The translations under genes were made by a program, and so were the position numbers. DNA of 64,000 nt from Bacteroidales bacterium (lineage in GTDB: Bacteria; Bacteroidota; Bacteroidia; Bacteroidales; UBA10428), in assembly GCA_016934395.1 (NCBI GenBank), contig JAFGSZ010000090.1, forward strand, positions 1 to 64,000, read 5' to 3'. This document shows, one piece after another, positions 37,801 through 46,103 of the stretch (the stretch's first letter is position 1; each line of letters begins with the position of its first letter). Below the pieces are notes generated by a model. It ran no database searches, was not told the DNA's origin, and worked only from the letters and a program-made list of their open reading frames with translations.

Positions 37801-39025
37801 GATAGTGCGTGAAGTTTCTCCCATCGTACCTGTTGAGGCCCCCTCCATATGTACCGATCCATAAAATTCCCTGATAGTCCTCATAAATAGATCGTATGGT
37901 ATTATAAGAAAGACTGTTCGGGTTTTTAGGGTCATTTCTTATAATGGTAAATTTATTATCTTCAATATTCAACAGGTTTATTCCGGCATTTATGGAGCCA
38001 ATCCATAAAATTCCTTCATTATCATAATACAGATAATCCACATAATTGTCACTAATTCCATAATTATTTGCGGGATCGTACTTCCAAAAATTAAAACCTT
38101 TAGTTGCCGGATTGTACTTATTTAATCCTCCGGATTTGGTCCCTATCCAGTAATTTCCCGTAAAATCCTCAACAACAGAAGTAATCGAATTGTCGCTTAA
38201 GGTGTTATAATCTCCTGCGATATTATAGAATCTGGTAAATGTTTCCTTCTTTTTATTAAATAAATTCAGCCCGTCTTCGGTGCCGATCCATAGGTTTTCA
38301 GTGGCGCTGTAGCTGGAAATGGATGTAATAATATTGTTGCTGATGGACCCGGGAACCCCCGGTTGTTGTTCAAATAATTTTGTTTCACCGGTAGCTTTTG
38401 TATATCGCAGTAAGCCGGCATCTGTTCCTATCCATAACACATGGTCATCATTTTTAAAAATAACCCTGGTATCTTTAATTTCGTTACCATTTATTGTTTT
38501 AATATTAAGTTTCGGGCTGTCAAATACTCCGTTTTTAATATCAAATCTGCACAATCCGTTATCGGTTCCAATCCAAAGCAGGGTATCCTCATCAAGCAGC
38601 AGCGAATTATGATGAAAAATAAAGTTGGATGAAATGCTGTTTGGGTTATTGGGATCATGATAATATCTGGTGAACCGGTCATATAAATAATTGTACATAT
38701 TTAATCCGCCGCCCTGTGTTCCAATCCAAATATTCCCGGAGTGATCTTCAATAATCGTGCTGATAAAATCGTCGGATATGGAATTTGGATCAGACGGGTC
38801 GTGCTTATAAACAATAAAATTATAACCATTATACCGGTTTAAGCCATCGGTGGTGCCGATCCAGATATAACCCCTGCTGTCTTTATAAATGCAGGTAACG
38901 GAATTATTTGACAACCCGTTCTCAATAGAAATCTGGTTAAACCTGTAATTGTTTTCCTGGGAAAAACCCCATAACAGGTTGAACGATAACAAAATTATCA
39001 GCTTCCACTTAATTTGTAATGGCAT
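34802..39025 (-). CDS. Hybrid two-component regulator (HTCS) of the galactan locus
   Basis: A one-protein sensor and activator of 1407 residues. In order: signal peptide (1-22); periplasmic beta-propeller repeats (about 25-670) with many copies of the Reg_prop pattern DxxGxxWIGTxxGL; Y_Y_Y domain (about 740-810, HLRPGNYTFKVKS); one membrane helix (about 820-840); HisKA with the phospho-accepting His in FFTNISHEFKTPLT (about 877); HATPase with GTGIGLALCKDLVE; receiver with acceptor Asp in LIISDIMMPEENG (about 1204); AraC-type HTH (about 1310-1405). Oligosaccharide binding between propeller dimers triggers phosphorelay and activation of the adjacent susC operon in known members. It is on the same strand, just upstream of susC. 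Confidence 0.97.
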   Translation of the reverse strand: MPLQIKWKLIILLSFNLLWGFSQENNYRFNQISIENGLSNNSVTCIYKDSRGYIWIGTTDGLNRYNGYNFIVYKHDPSDPNSISDDFISTIIEDHSGNIWIGTQGGGLNMYNYLYDRFTRYYHDPNNPNSISSNFIFHHNSLLLDEDTLLWIGTDNGLCRFDIKNGVFDSPKLNIKTINGNEIKDTRVIFKNDDHVLWIGTDAGLLRYTKATGETKLFEQQPGVPGSISNNIITSISSYSATENLWIGTEDGLNLFNKKKETFTRFYNIAGDYNTLSDNSITSVVEDFTGNYWIGTKSGGLNKYNPATKGFNFWKYDPANNYGISDNYVDYLYYDNEGILWIGSINAGINLLNIEDNKFTIIRNDPKNPNSLSYNTIRSIYEDYQGILWIGTYGGGLNRYDGRNFTHYLHEPDNPASISHNIVSAIHEDKYGNFWIGTWGGSLSLMNRKTGEFSQNSYNIPEFVNDIYEDNSGNLWIGCNGGVFVYNQEKKNVFRFDSEVSGHSKLTATSINKILKDRFGYIWVGTWNGLNRVRYNAETFAIDTIYRYRKESSQNNNLSDNRIITAYEDSRGNLWIGTYAGGLNKINLYSLHSTKTPDPEFVNFTDKDGLPGNTVYGILEDNTGNLWISTNNGLSKFNVENQEFYNFYEDDGLQGNQFYWHAFLKARSGEMYFGGINGLNFFHPDSIKSKQDFPKVVISDFLLFNKSVGIAKETNGRQILEKSISFTDNIILTRKDYAFSFEFSALTYKSQNKIRYAYQLENFDPEWIYTSAKRRYATYSHLRPGNYTFKVKSTSRNGAWDNNFTKIDITILPAYWETTWAFIIYGIVLVLLLIFFRSQILARARYKHNIQLERIEHEKAEEYNDMKLKFFTNISHEFKTPLTLILGPLDKLLLMNNLDHKIKQQLTFMHSGSKRLLRLINQVLKFRKVETGNFELRVSQQDIIPYLKEIAVSFKSQSRRNHIKYSLKFPATSAYVWFDENIIETIVYNLLSNAFKFTPEKGKIQLAVSFTDSENKIVIPDREHERNICIEVSDTGSGISQERLELIFKRFYQIGKSEEQKRGTGIGLALCKDLVELHHGTISVQSEEHVGTKFTVIIPVYESFFTESEFDRSIPDATSVRKNLPEFLKEEQEIVLNDEDISALHFNKPDQANAPKILIIEDDAELVKYVGKLLENNYFIITANNGIKGLECALKENPDLIISDIMMPEENGIDLCEKLKTDFHTSHIPIILLTALSSIDDKIKGISVGADEYISKPFHPKHLTIRIEKLIEQHRQLKKYFTSAGFYNNPDRSDIPSIDEKFLKKVMDYIEKNISESELNVDHLSKEIGISSTHLYRKIKTLTGLSTNELIRKLRLKKAAGLLSSGQGTISQVMYDVGFSSHSYFAKCFQEEFGLTPKEFISVKVRK

Positions 39026-39208
39026 TACTTTTTTTTAAAATAAAAAAACAGTACAATCCATAACTGGCAAATTTAAAGGAATATCTTATTTATTTTTTAA
39101 ATATAAAAATATAATGATTGCGGAATAAAGTTAATTTGCGTTAAATTATCAATATTTTAGTATTCTGTTTGATAAATAAAGATTTCAAAATCATTAATTT
39201 TTTAAGAA

Positions 39209-39421
39209 ATGTCCCTGAATAAATCTAAAACACCTCAACCCGTAATTATCAAAGGAAAAGAACTTCAATGTCCGGTTTGCGGTAATAAATCATTTTCAAA
39301 ACGAAGGGCACAATTAAATTCTGCTGTAGCCACATTTTTTAATCTCGACTGGACCAATCGCAGCGCAAGTTGTTATGTGTGTTCTGAATGTACTCATATT
39401 TTATGGTTTTTAGATGAATAA
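39209..39421 (+). CDS. Small zinc-ribbon protein
   Basis: The 70-residue cytoplasmic protein has two CxxC knuckles (LQCPVCGNK and YVCSECTHI), about 32 residues apart, the pattern of a zinc ribbon. No other domain is visible. The ATG follows an A-rich stretch. It reads into a TPR gene 18 bases downstream and is divergent from the HTCS gene. Function is unknown; similar small zinc-ribbon proteins are often annotated as nucleic-acid-binding, without proof. Confidence 0.7.
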   Translation: MSLNKSKTPQPVIIKGKELQCPVCGNKSFSKRRAQLNSAVATFFNLDWTNRSASCYVCSECTHILWFLDE

Positions 39422-39439
39422 ACAAATTATCCTATATAA

Positions 39440-40768
39440 ATGACAGTACAAAAAATGAAGTGGTGTTTAGCCCTTTTATATCTGGGCTCGTTTTCTTTAA
39501 CCGGTCAAAAAATTGATTCTGTTTTAGTTTATATGCAGCAATATCAGTATGAGAAAGTATTGGTATATATCGATACTTTTTTCCCCGATAATAAAAGCAA
39601 TGAAATATGCCTGATAAAAGGCACAGCTTTAAAAGCCCTGAAAAAATATCAGGAAGCTGTACCAAATTTTTTGTATGTGTTTCAGTCGGATTCAACAAAT
39701 ATTCAGGTAATTATTAATCTGGCAGAATGTTATAATTCATTGAATGATTATAAGGAAGCACAATATTTTTACCGTAAAGGATCTAACCTGCAACCTGAAA
39801 ATAATTATTTCGTTCAGCAACTGGCTGATTCTTATTATGCCAATGAACAGTACAATGCTGCTAAAGAATATTACAATGTCTCGTTAAAAAAGGATACTGT
39901 TTTTTATCTTGTTAAACAAATAGCAAAGTGCCTGGATAATTCAGGAAAAGCAGATTCTGCCATCCTTTACTATGAATGTGCCTTGGAATTAAATCCCGAC
40001 GATTTTCAATCGGTTCAGCGCCTGGCAAATCTTTATATAAAAGAAGAAGACTATGAAAAAGGCATTAAAATAACGGATTTTTACCTGCTATCAGATTCGG
40101 GTAATGTAAAAATTCTACGGCTTAGCGGATATATAAACTTTTTACTTAAAAATTATATAAAGGCTGCGGAAAGATTTTATTCTTGCATACAGTTGGGAGA
40201 TACTTCGACTTTTGTAAATAAGTATCTTGGTTATAGTTATTTTAAACTTAAAGAATACGCAGAAGCTAAAGATTATCTGGAAATAGCTTTTATTGAAGAC
40301 TCACTTAATGCTGACCTATGTTATGCCCTGGGTTTATCCTGTTCATTATCCTATTATAAAAAATTGGGTATAGATTATTTGGAAAAAGCTATTGAACTGA
40401 TTGTCCCGCCACCGGAATCTTTATCCAGAATTTATCAGGACCTGGCATTGGCCCATACCGGGTATTATCAATATAAAGAAGCGCTTGATGCTTATTTTAA
40501 AGCCTTTGATCTAATGCCCGATGATACCCTGTTAATTTTTAGCATTGCCAGTCATTATGATAACTGGATAAAGGATAAATATACTGCCTTGAAGTATTAT
40601 AAAATATTTATGAAAACGCGACCGAAACAGGATAGGTCTTTACCAGTATTGCCTGTTGAAGGAGGACTGGTAGTTTCGTATTACGATTTTACAGATCGAA
40701 GAATTAAAGAAATAGAAGAAGAAATATTCTGGACGGGGGAACAAACCGATACGGTTACATTAAAATAA
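39440..40768 (+). CDS. Secreted TPR-repeat protein
   Basis: The product has 442 residues with an N-terminal signal peptide (MKWCLALLYLGSFSLTG) and about nine or ten tetratricopeptide repeats, for example DYKEAQYFYRKGSNLQPEN, ADSAILYYECALELNPDD, YKEALDAYFKAFDLMPDD. It is likely periplasmic and scaffolds protein contacts. No enzymatic domain is seen. It shares a short gap with the zinc-ribbon gene, so the two may be co-transcribed. Its specific role cannot be told. Confidence 0.8.
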   Translation: MTVQKMKWCLALLYLGSFSLTGQKIDSVLVYMQQYQYEKVLVYIDTFFPDNKSNEICLIKGTALKALKKYQEAVPNFLYVFQSDSTNIQVIINLAECYNSLNDYKEAQYFYRKGSNLQPENNYFVQQLADSYYANEQYNAAKEYYNVSLKKDTVFYLVKQIAKCLDNSGKADSAILYYECALELNPDDFQSVQRLANLYIKEEDYEKGIKITDFYLLSDSGNVKILRLSGYINFLLKNYIKAAERFYSCIQLGDTSTFVNKYLGYSYFKLKEYAEAKDYLEIAFIEDSLNADLCYALGLSCSLSYYKKLGIDYLEKAIELIVPPPESLSRIYQDLALAHTGYYQYKEALDAYFKAFDLMPDDTLLIFSIASHYDNWIKDKYTALKYYKIFMKTRPKQDRSLPVLPVEGGLVVSYYDFTDRRIKEIEEEIFWTGEQTDTVTLK

Positions 40769-40816
40769 AGGGTGTAATGCTAACAATAAAGCCTAATTTA
40801 AAAACTGAATTTAACC

Positions 40817-40842
40817 AAATCCCAAATCATAAATCCCAAATC
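40817..40842. repeat. Two copies of AAATCCCAAATC
   Basis: Perfect 12-base copies at 40817-40828 and 40831-40842, separated by AT, in the short gap between the convergent TPR and ribH genes. Likely a simple intergenic repeat without a known role. Confidence 0.7.
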
Positions 40843-40846
40843 GAAA

Positions 40847-41341
40847 TTATTCCTTAATCTTCAGTTTTAAAGCTGCCATCTTAATAGCCGTAATGGCCGC
40901 TTCATCACCTTTATTACCGTGTTTTCCGCCTGCCCGGTCAAGAGCTTGTTGCTGGGTATCGGTGGTTAAGACTCCAAAAACAACAGGCAGGTTATATTTT
41001 ATATTTAATTGGGTAATTCCCTGGGTTACACTGTGACAAATAAAATCAAAATGACGTGTTTCTCCCTGAATAACACACCCCAGACAGATTACAGCAGCAA
41101 ATTTACCGGTCTCGGCAACCAGCTGGGCGCCAAGGCTAAGTTCAAAACTTCCGGGTACATATTCTACCTGGATATTTTCTTGGGAAACGCCATTTTTAAT
41201 AAGTGTATTTATGGCCCCGTCGCGAAGCGCAAATGTAATTTCCTGATTCCATTCGGCCACAACAATAACAAACCGCATACCTGAGCCATCGGGAATATCT
41301 TCAGTATTATATTGCGAAAGATTTTTTAGACGGGTTGCCAT
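40847..41341 (-). CDS. ribH: 6,7-dimethyl-8-ribityllumazine synthase
   Basis: This enzyme joins the ribitylamino-uracil intermediate with 3,4-dihydroxy-2-butanone 4-phosphate to make lumazine, the step before riboflavin. The 164 residues show the family motifs FVIVVAEWNQEIT, VPGSFELSLGAQ, AVICLGCVIQGETRHFDFI with the catalytic His, VVFGVLTTDT and the C-terminal GGKHGNKGDEAA. Cytoplasmic, forms pentamers or 60-mers in known members. It follows a TPR gene on the same strand at 83 bases. Confidence 0.97.
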   Translation of the reverse strand: MATRLKNLSQYNTEDIPDGSGMRFVIVVAEWNQEITFALRDGAINTLIKNGVSQENIQVEYVPGSFELSLGAQLVAETGKFAAVICLGCVIQGETRHFDFICHSVTQGITQLNIKYNLPVVFGVLTTDTQQQALDRAGGKHGNKGDEAAITAIKMAALKLKIKE

Positions 41342-41424
41342 TAATATTAAATTAATTAAGGAAAGATGTACTTCCCGGCATGGTTAATTGAACGATAAAA
41401 TTTATTGAAATGTGTTTTACTATA

Positions 41425-42114
41425 TTATAATTTTAGTTCTACAGCTTCAATATATTTTTCAATATCGCGTGCTTCAGTTGATTTTGGATAATCTTTCTGA
41501 ATTTTTTTATAAGCATCGAGCGCTTTTTTATATTCATCCAACTCTTCGTATACCAAACCGGCTTTTTTCAGGTAGATAGGTGCGGTAAAATTATTTTTGC
41601 TGTTATTCGCAGCTTTTGTAAAGAATGTTATGGCTTCATCATATTCCCCAAGCTCAACATATGCATCAGCTATAGCGCCAAATGCAACAGATGAAACTAT
41701 TTTATCATTTGCTTCAAATTTTTTCAGATATTCAATTGCGTTTTCAAAATCGCCCATATGTAAATATGAAATTCCGGCATAATAATTCGCCAGGTTGGCT
41801 GATTTTGTGATACTGTATTCATCAATTATATCTAAAAATCCAAGATTACTGCCATCTCCCATAAGGGCAAGGTTAAATGAGTCTTTCTCGAAGTATTTTT
41901 CAGCCATAAACAACTGAGACTGGGCTTCATGCTCAACAGGGGCAAGATATAACCTTTTATAACCGATATATCCCCCCACAACAACAATTATTGCGAGAAC
42001 AATTATAGTAAGGCTTTTCTGGTTTTCTTCAATATACCGTTCAGTTTTACTTAATGCGTTTTCCACACTTTGAATACCCAATTCAGGAGTTTCTTGTTTT
42101 TTATGCTTAGCCAT
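41425..42114 (-). CDS. Membrane-anchored TPR protein (YfgM-like)
   Basis: The product has 229 residues. A cytoplasmic tail (1-38) precedes one transmembrane helix (about 39-58, LTIIVLAIIVVVGGYIGYKR), then a periplasmic-side TPR domain (about 65-225) with repeats such as YAGISYLHMGDFENAIEYLKKF and ADAYVELGEYDEAITFFTKAA. This resembles YfgM-type proteins, which work with periplasmic chaperones at the Sec translocon in E. coli. It precedes ribH and is divergent from recF, a neighbourhood that is common in Bacteroidota. Confidence 0.8.
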   Translation of the reverse strand: MAKHKKQETPELGIQSVENALSKTERYIEENQKSLTIIVLAIIVVVGGYIGYKRLYLAPVEHEAQSQLFMAEKYFEKDSFNLALMGDGSNLGFLDIIDEYSITKSANLANYYAGISYLHMGDFENAIEYLKKFEANDKIVSSVAFGAIADAYVELGEYDEAITFFTKAANNSKNNFTAPIYLKKAGLVYEELDEYKKALDAYKKIQKDYPKSTEARDIEKYIEAVELKL

Positions 42115-42443
42115 ATTTAACTGTCTTTATTAGCGTATTTTAACCTGATTAATTTATAAATTACATCTATTATATTGTTTTCGATAAAGTTACACTAACT
42201 TTTTAAATATACTAAGTGCAACTGAATCGGCATCGCCTTTGCGCAGCCAATGCGGCAGAGCAAGGGATAACCTGCTTTGATACAGATCAAACTGTGAATC
42301 TGCAACCAGGGCAGGTTAAATCAGAACGCAAATGTAATTTATTTGTGAATTAATCCGAAAAAATTACAAACAATTTTTCCCGGAACGTAAATTTGCAGTA
42401 AAATTCAGTAATTTTAAACCTTAATTAAAAGTATCAGAAATCC
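42115..42443. other. 329-base intergenic region with GC-rich structured island
   Basis: This lies between the divergent TPR and recF genes. About 42220-42330 is clearly richer in G+C than its AT-rich flanks. It contains an outer 7-bp stem AACCTGC (42269-42275) with GCAGGTT (42311-42317), and directly inside it a perfect hairpin TTTGAT (42276-42281), loop ACAG, ATCAAA (42286-42291). On the minus strand a 41-codon open stretch without ATG (42315-42190) reads PHWLRKGDADSVALSIFKKL near its end. This may be a gene remnant, a mobile repeat or a structured RNA. The recF promoter should be in the AT-rich part after 42340. Confidence 0.5.
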
Positions 42444-43547
42444 ATGTATTTAAAAAACCTGTCATTAGTAAATTTTAAAAACTACAGCCAGGTAGAACTT
42501 AAGCTATCACCCAGAATAAATTGTTTTACAGGAAATAATGGTTCAGGAAAAACGAATATTCTGGATTCCATTCATTATTTATGCTTATGTAAAAGTTATT
42601 TTAATCCTGTAGATAGTCAGAATATTAAGTATAATAATGATTTTATGATTATACAGGGAAACTTCGACCGCCAGGGGAATAATGAAGATATATACTGCGG
42701 GGTGGCCAGGAGTAAAAAGAAAATTTTTAAGCGGAATAAAAAAGATTATTCCCGATTGTCTGAACATATAGGGTTGTTATCACTGGTAATGATTTCTCCG
42801 GTAGATACGGGCTTGATTCTGGATGGAAGTGAAGAGCGAAGAAAATTTATAAACAGTGTAATCTCGCAGTATAGCAAATCATACCTGCAGAGCATAATAA
42901 AGTATAATCATATTCTTACACAGCGCAACACCTTATTAAAACAAATGTCTGACGGGAAATCCGGTCATGAAGATACCCTGGAGGTGTATGATAAACAAAT
43001 GGTTACTGAAGGAAATAAAATTTATAATGAGCGCAAGTTATTTATCGAAAAATTTGTTCCTATATTTCAGAAATATTACGAATTTATTTCTTCGGGTACT
43101 GAAAAGGTGGAACTGACGTACAATTCACAGTTAAATTCAGGAGATTTTTCAGGATTATTGATGAAGTCGGCAAAAAAAGACCGTATACTTCAATTTTCAA
43201 CAGTTGGTGTTCATAAAGATGACTTAGAACTCAAACTGGAAAATCACGATATAAAAAAGTCGGGATCTCAGGGGCAGCAAAAAACGTATCTTGTTGCGCT
43301 AAAACTTGCCCAGTACGATTTTATCAAAATGGTTAGCGGGCTAAATCCCTTGTTATTGCTGGATGATATATTCGACAAGTTTGATGAAATTCGGGTGCGG
43401 CAAATTATAGAACTGGTGGCCGGTGAAAATTTCGGACAGATTTTTATTACCCACACCAATCTTGACAGAATGAAAACCGTTCTTGAGGGGATACATATTG
43501 ACTATAATTTATTCTTTGTTGAAGAAGATACCATAAAACAAGTGTAA
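42444..43547 (+). CDS. recF: DNA replication and repair protein RecF
   Basis: An SMC-like ATPase without a long coiled coil that helps load RecA at single-strand gaps with RecO and RecR. The 367 residues show Walker A in CFTGNNGSGKTNILDSIH, the RecF marker YLCLCKSYF, the signature KSGSQGQQKTYLVALKLAQY, Walker B in NPLLLLDDIFDKFD and the D-loop/switch FGQIFITHTN. Cytoplasmic. The DUF721 gene begins 5 bases downstream, a pair conserved across the phylum. Confidence 0.97.
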   Translation: MYLKNLSLVNFKNYSQVELKLSPRINCFTGNNGSGKTNILDSIHYLCLCKSYFNPVDSQNIKYNNDFMIIQGNFDRQGNNEDIYCGVARSKKKIFKRNKKDYSRLSEHIGLLSLVMISPVDTGLILDGSEERRKFINSVISQYSKSYLQSIIKYNHILTQRNTLLKQMSDGKSGHEDTLEVYDKQMVTEGNKIYNERKLFIEKFVPIFQKYYEFISSGTEKVELTYNSQLNSGDFSGLLMKSAKKDRILQFSTVGVHKDDLELKLENHDIKKSGSQGQQKTYLVALKLAQYDFIKMVSGLNPLLLLDDIFDKFDEIRVRQIIELVAGENFGQIFITHTNLDRMKTVLEGIHIDYNLFFVEEDTIKQV

Positions 43548-43552
43548 GCAGT

Positions 43553-43843
43553 ATGCAAAAAAGTAACACCAAACGGATCGGAGAAGTATTGCGCGAGTAT
43601 GTTGAAAGCCTGCGTATGTCAAAAAAACTGAAAGAGGTGGATATTGTCAGTCACTGGGAAGAGTTTATGGGAAAATCAGTAGCCAGACGTACCCAAAAAA
43701 TATATATCAATAATAAAACCCTTTATATTCACCTTACCTCTTCTGTATTGAGAAACGAACTGCTTATGATGAGGCAAATGATAATCGACAGAATAAATGA
43801 CCGGGCCGGAGAAAATATTATCAATAAGATCGTGTTCCGCTAG
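43553..43843 (+). CDS. DUF721 (DciA-like) protein
   Basis: The small 96-residue protein matches DUF721: RIGEVLREYVESLRMSKKLKEV, a central W (SHWEEFMGKSVARRTQKI) and a beta strand region (NKTLYIHLTSSVLRNELLMM). DUF721 includes DciA, which loads the replicative helicase in many bacteria; the Bacteroidota proteins are shorter than actinobacterial DciA. Its start 5 bases after recF points to a shared replication/repair role, by inference. Confidence 0.88.
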   Translation: MQKSNTKRIGEVLREYVESLRMSKKLKEVDIVSHWEEFMGKSVARRTQKIYINNKTLYIHLTSSVLRNELLMMRQMIIDRINDRAGENIINKIVFR

Positions 43844-43958
43844 CATGATAATATCATATCTAAACGGAGGAACAAACCAGTAATGTTTTCTAAATACGAA
43901 ATATAATTTTAAGTACTATTAATTAATAAATTATAACTCCGACAGGTTTAAACAAGTA

Positions 43959-44396
43959 CTAGTCGTCTCCGAATTTTGAAAAACGTTCAATTTTAGAAAA
44001 GAAAAAATCACATTCCCGCATTGCATTTTCATCGCTATCCGAACCGTGTACGGCATTTCTTTCAATAGACTCGGCAAATAATTTCCTTATGGTTCCTTCT
44101 TCTGCCTTGGTGGGATCTGTTGCACCAATAATTTTCCTGTATTCTTCAACAGCGTTATCTTTTTCCAGTATGGCAACAAGCACCGGGCCCGATATCATAA
44201 ATTCCACCAGACTTTTATAAAAGGCCTTATCCATATGAATAGCATAAAAACGTTCGGCCTGGCTTTGGGTGAGCCGGAAAAATTTCATAGCTGAAATATG
44301 AAATCCTTTACTATTTATTTTCTCAAGAATAGGCCCGATGTATTCATTGGCCACTGCTCCGGGTTTAATAATGGTTAAAGTTTTCGTTCCGTTCAT
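43959..44396 (-). CDS. ndk: Nucleoside diphosphate kinase
   Basis: This enzyme transfers the gamma-phosphate of ATP to nucleoside diphosphates through a phospho-histidine. The ATG at 44396 gives MNGTKTLTIIKPGAV, the usual start; a longer frame to 44528 adds a non-homologous leader and overlaps the divergent gene. Motifs are LTIIKPGAVANEY, FYAIHMDKAFYKSLVEFM, and the active-site His in RNAVHGSDSDENA. The protein of 145 residues matches family size. Divergent from nrnA across a 108-base promoter region. Confidence 0.97.
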   Translation of the reverse strand: MNGTKTLTIIKPGAVANEYIGPILEKINSKGFHISAMKFFRLTQSQAERFYAIHMDKAFYKSLVEFMISGPVLVAILEKDNAVEEYRKIIGATDPTKAEEGTIRKLFAESIERNAVHGSDSDENAMRECDFFFSKIERFSKFGDD

Positions 44397-44504
44397 AATG
44401 TAAAATTTTGAAAAGCGAAAATATGAAATATTTATAAAGATGCATGTTCCGGGTAATATATAATTTTTATATATATTTGAAAGGAGTAATTGATTCAATA
44501 AATA

Positions 44505-45542
44505 ATGACTGACGAAAGGATTTATCACGATACATCGCCATTAAAGGAAAAATTATCCGGAAAGAAAATTAAAGTTGCCTTGCTTTCACATCGGAATCCG
44601 GACGGAGATGCTATAGGCGCCACCCTAGCGTTATATAATATATTTAAAAGTATGGGGCACGAGGCAAATGTGATTGTACCGAACATTGTGCCCGTTTTTT
44701 TACAGTGGATGCCGGGATACAAAGGAGTTACGGTTTTCGAGAAAATGAACAAAAAAGCGGAAAGAATTATCAGTGAATCTGATCTGATATTTTTAGTGGA
44801 TTTTAACGAGCTAAGCCGGGTGAAGGAGTTTGAAAAGACGGTACTGGAATCAAAAGCATACAAAGTAATGATCGATCATCATCCTGGCCCCCAACAAATA
44901 GCCGATTCAATATTTTCTGATACTTCAGTAAGTTCCTCTTCAGAACTTGTATTTGAGGTTGTCTGCGATCTTAACCTGGATCAATATATCGACAAGGATG
45001 TAGCCCAATGTATATATGCCGGCATAATGGCCGATACAGGATGCTTTAGTTATAATTCAAGCAATCCGAAAACATTTGAAATTGTATCACGTTTGCTTTC
45101 GTACGGATTCGATAAAGATCAGATATATTACAATGTATACGATAATTTTTCTGCGAACAGGCTTCAGCTTTTGGGGTATTGTTTGCACGAAAAAATGAAG
45201 GTACTGGAAAAATACAGAACAGCATTTATCAGTCTTTCAAAAGAAGAAATGAAAAAATTTCAGTTTCAGCCCGGAGATAGTGAAGGATTTGTAAATTATC
45301 CCTTGTCGATTAAAGGAATATGCTTTACCGCGCTTTTTACGGAAAATAAAGATTATGTAAAAATTTCCTTCCGGTCGAAAGGAAATTTTGCAGTGAATGA
45401 ATTTTCAAAAAAGTATTTTAATGGTGGCGGCCATAAAAATGCAGCCGGTGGTGAATCATATGTCTCTCTTGAAAAAACACTGGAAACATTTATAAACCTG
45501 CTTCCTGAATTTGAAAAAGAATTATTATCAAATGATGCCTAG
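44505..45542 (+). CDS. nrnA: DHH/DHHA1 phosphoesterase (NrnA-like oligoribonuclease / pAp phosphatase)
   Basis: The product has 345 residues with the DHH metal-binding motifs: LSHRNPDGDAIGA, LIFLVDFNEL, KVMIDHHPGPQ and GIMADTGCFSYNSSNP; the C-terminal DHHA1 domain ends with FNGGGHKNAAGGE. NrnA proteins degrade short RNA oligonucleotides and remove phosphate from 3'-phosphoadenosine 5'-phosphate. Cytoplasmic. The last bases overlap the start of the FKBP (GldI-like) gene, so translation is probably coupled. The order ndk, nrnA, gldI-like, FKBP is found in Bacteroidota. Confidence 0.92.
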   Translation: MTDERIYHDTSPLKEKLSGKKIKVALLSHRNPDGDAIGATLALYNIFKSMGHEANVIVPNIVPVFLQWMPGYKGVTVFEKMNKKAERIISESDLIFLVDFNELSRVKEFEKTVLESKAYKVMIDHHPGPQQIADSIFSDTSVSSSSELVFEVVCDLNLDQYIDKDVAQCIYAGIMADTGCFSYNSSNPKTFEIVSRLLSYGFDKDQIYYNVYDNFSANRLQLLGYCLHEKMKVLEKYRTAFISLSKEEMKKFQFQPGDSEGFVNYPLSIKGICFTALFTENKDYVKISFRSKGNFAVNEFSKKYFNGGGHKNAAGGESYVSLEKTLETFINLLPEFEKELLSNDA

Positions 45543-46065
45543 AAATACAGCTTTATTTATTTTTATATTCTTGTTGTTGGTATTTTCGTGCAAACAAAAT
45601 GATCGCCGGATTAGTGATGAAGACTATGAAAAAACCAAAGATGCGCTGATAGGAGCGAATAAGATCCTGGTGAAAAAAGATTCGGAGAAAATTGCCGGGT
45701 ATATTAAACGCCGGAGTTGGGATATGAAGGAAACGAAAACCGGATTATGGTATATGATTATTTCACCTGGAGAAGGAAAAAAGGCACAGAATGGAACATA
45801 TATTACTTTAGACTACACATTAACATTACTTGACGGGACCTTGTGCTACAGTTCAGATATTGATGGCCCCAAACAATTTGAAATTGGAAGGGGAGGAGTA
45901 GAAGCCGGATTGGAAGAAGGTGTTTTAATGCTTCATGAGGGAGATAGCGCACGGTTTATTTTGCCGCCTCACCTTGCTCACGGGCTTATTGGCGACGGTG
46001 AAAAAATTCCTAAGCGGGCCATTATTGTTTATGAAGTATATGTACGCATGCTTGAAGATCGTTAA
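45532..46065 (+). CDS. gldI: FKBP-type peptidyl-prolyl isomerase lipoprotein, GldI-like
   Basis: The ATG at 45532 (or the next ATG at 45535) starts MMPRNTALFIFIFLLLVFSCKQ, a lipoprotein signal peptide, and overlaps the nrnA stop by about 11 bases; the TTG further upstream is less likely. One FKBP domain (about residues 75-175) shows NGTYITLDYTLTLLDGTLCYSS, EAGLEEGVLMLHEGDSARFILP and PHLAHGLIGDGEKIPKRAI. In gliding flavobacteria GldI sits at this locus after nrnA; motility cannot be inferred from this gene alone. Confidence 0.8.
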   Translation: MMPRNTALFIFIFLLLVFSCKQNDRRISDEDYEKTKDALIGANKILVKKDSEKIAGYIKRRSWDMKETKTGLWYMIISPGEGKKAQNGTYITLDYTLTLLDGTLCYSSDIDGPKQFEIGRGGVEAGLEEGVLMLHEGDSARFILPPHLAHGLIGDGEKIPKRAIIVYEVYVRMLEDR

Positions 46066-46103
46066 TATATATCTTAATAAACTGATATTAAATTAAGTTA
46101 CGA

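Noticed and set aside
42190-42315. Annotating the 41-codon minus-strand stretch as a gene.
   Set aside because: It has no start codon and no upstream ribosome-binding context, so it is reported only as part of the intergenic island.
44397-44528. A longer ndk frame starting at 44528.
   Set aside because: The added 44 residues are not like NDK, cover the divergent promoter region and overlap nrnA; the ATG at 44396 gives the usual N-terminus.
45511-45531. TTG start for the GldI-like gene.
   Set aside because: The ATG at 45532 directly begins the lipoprotein signal peptide.
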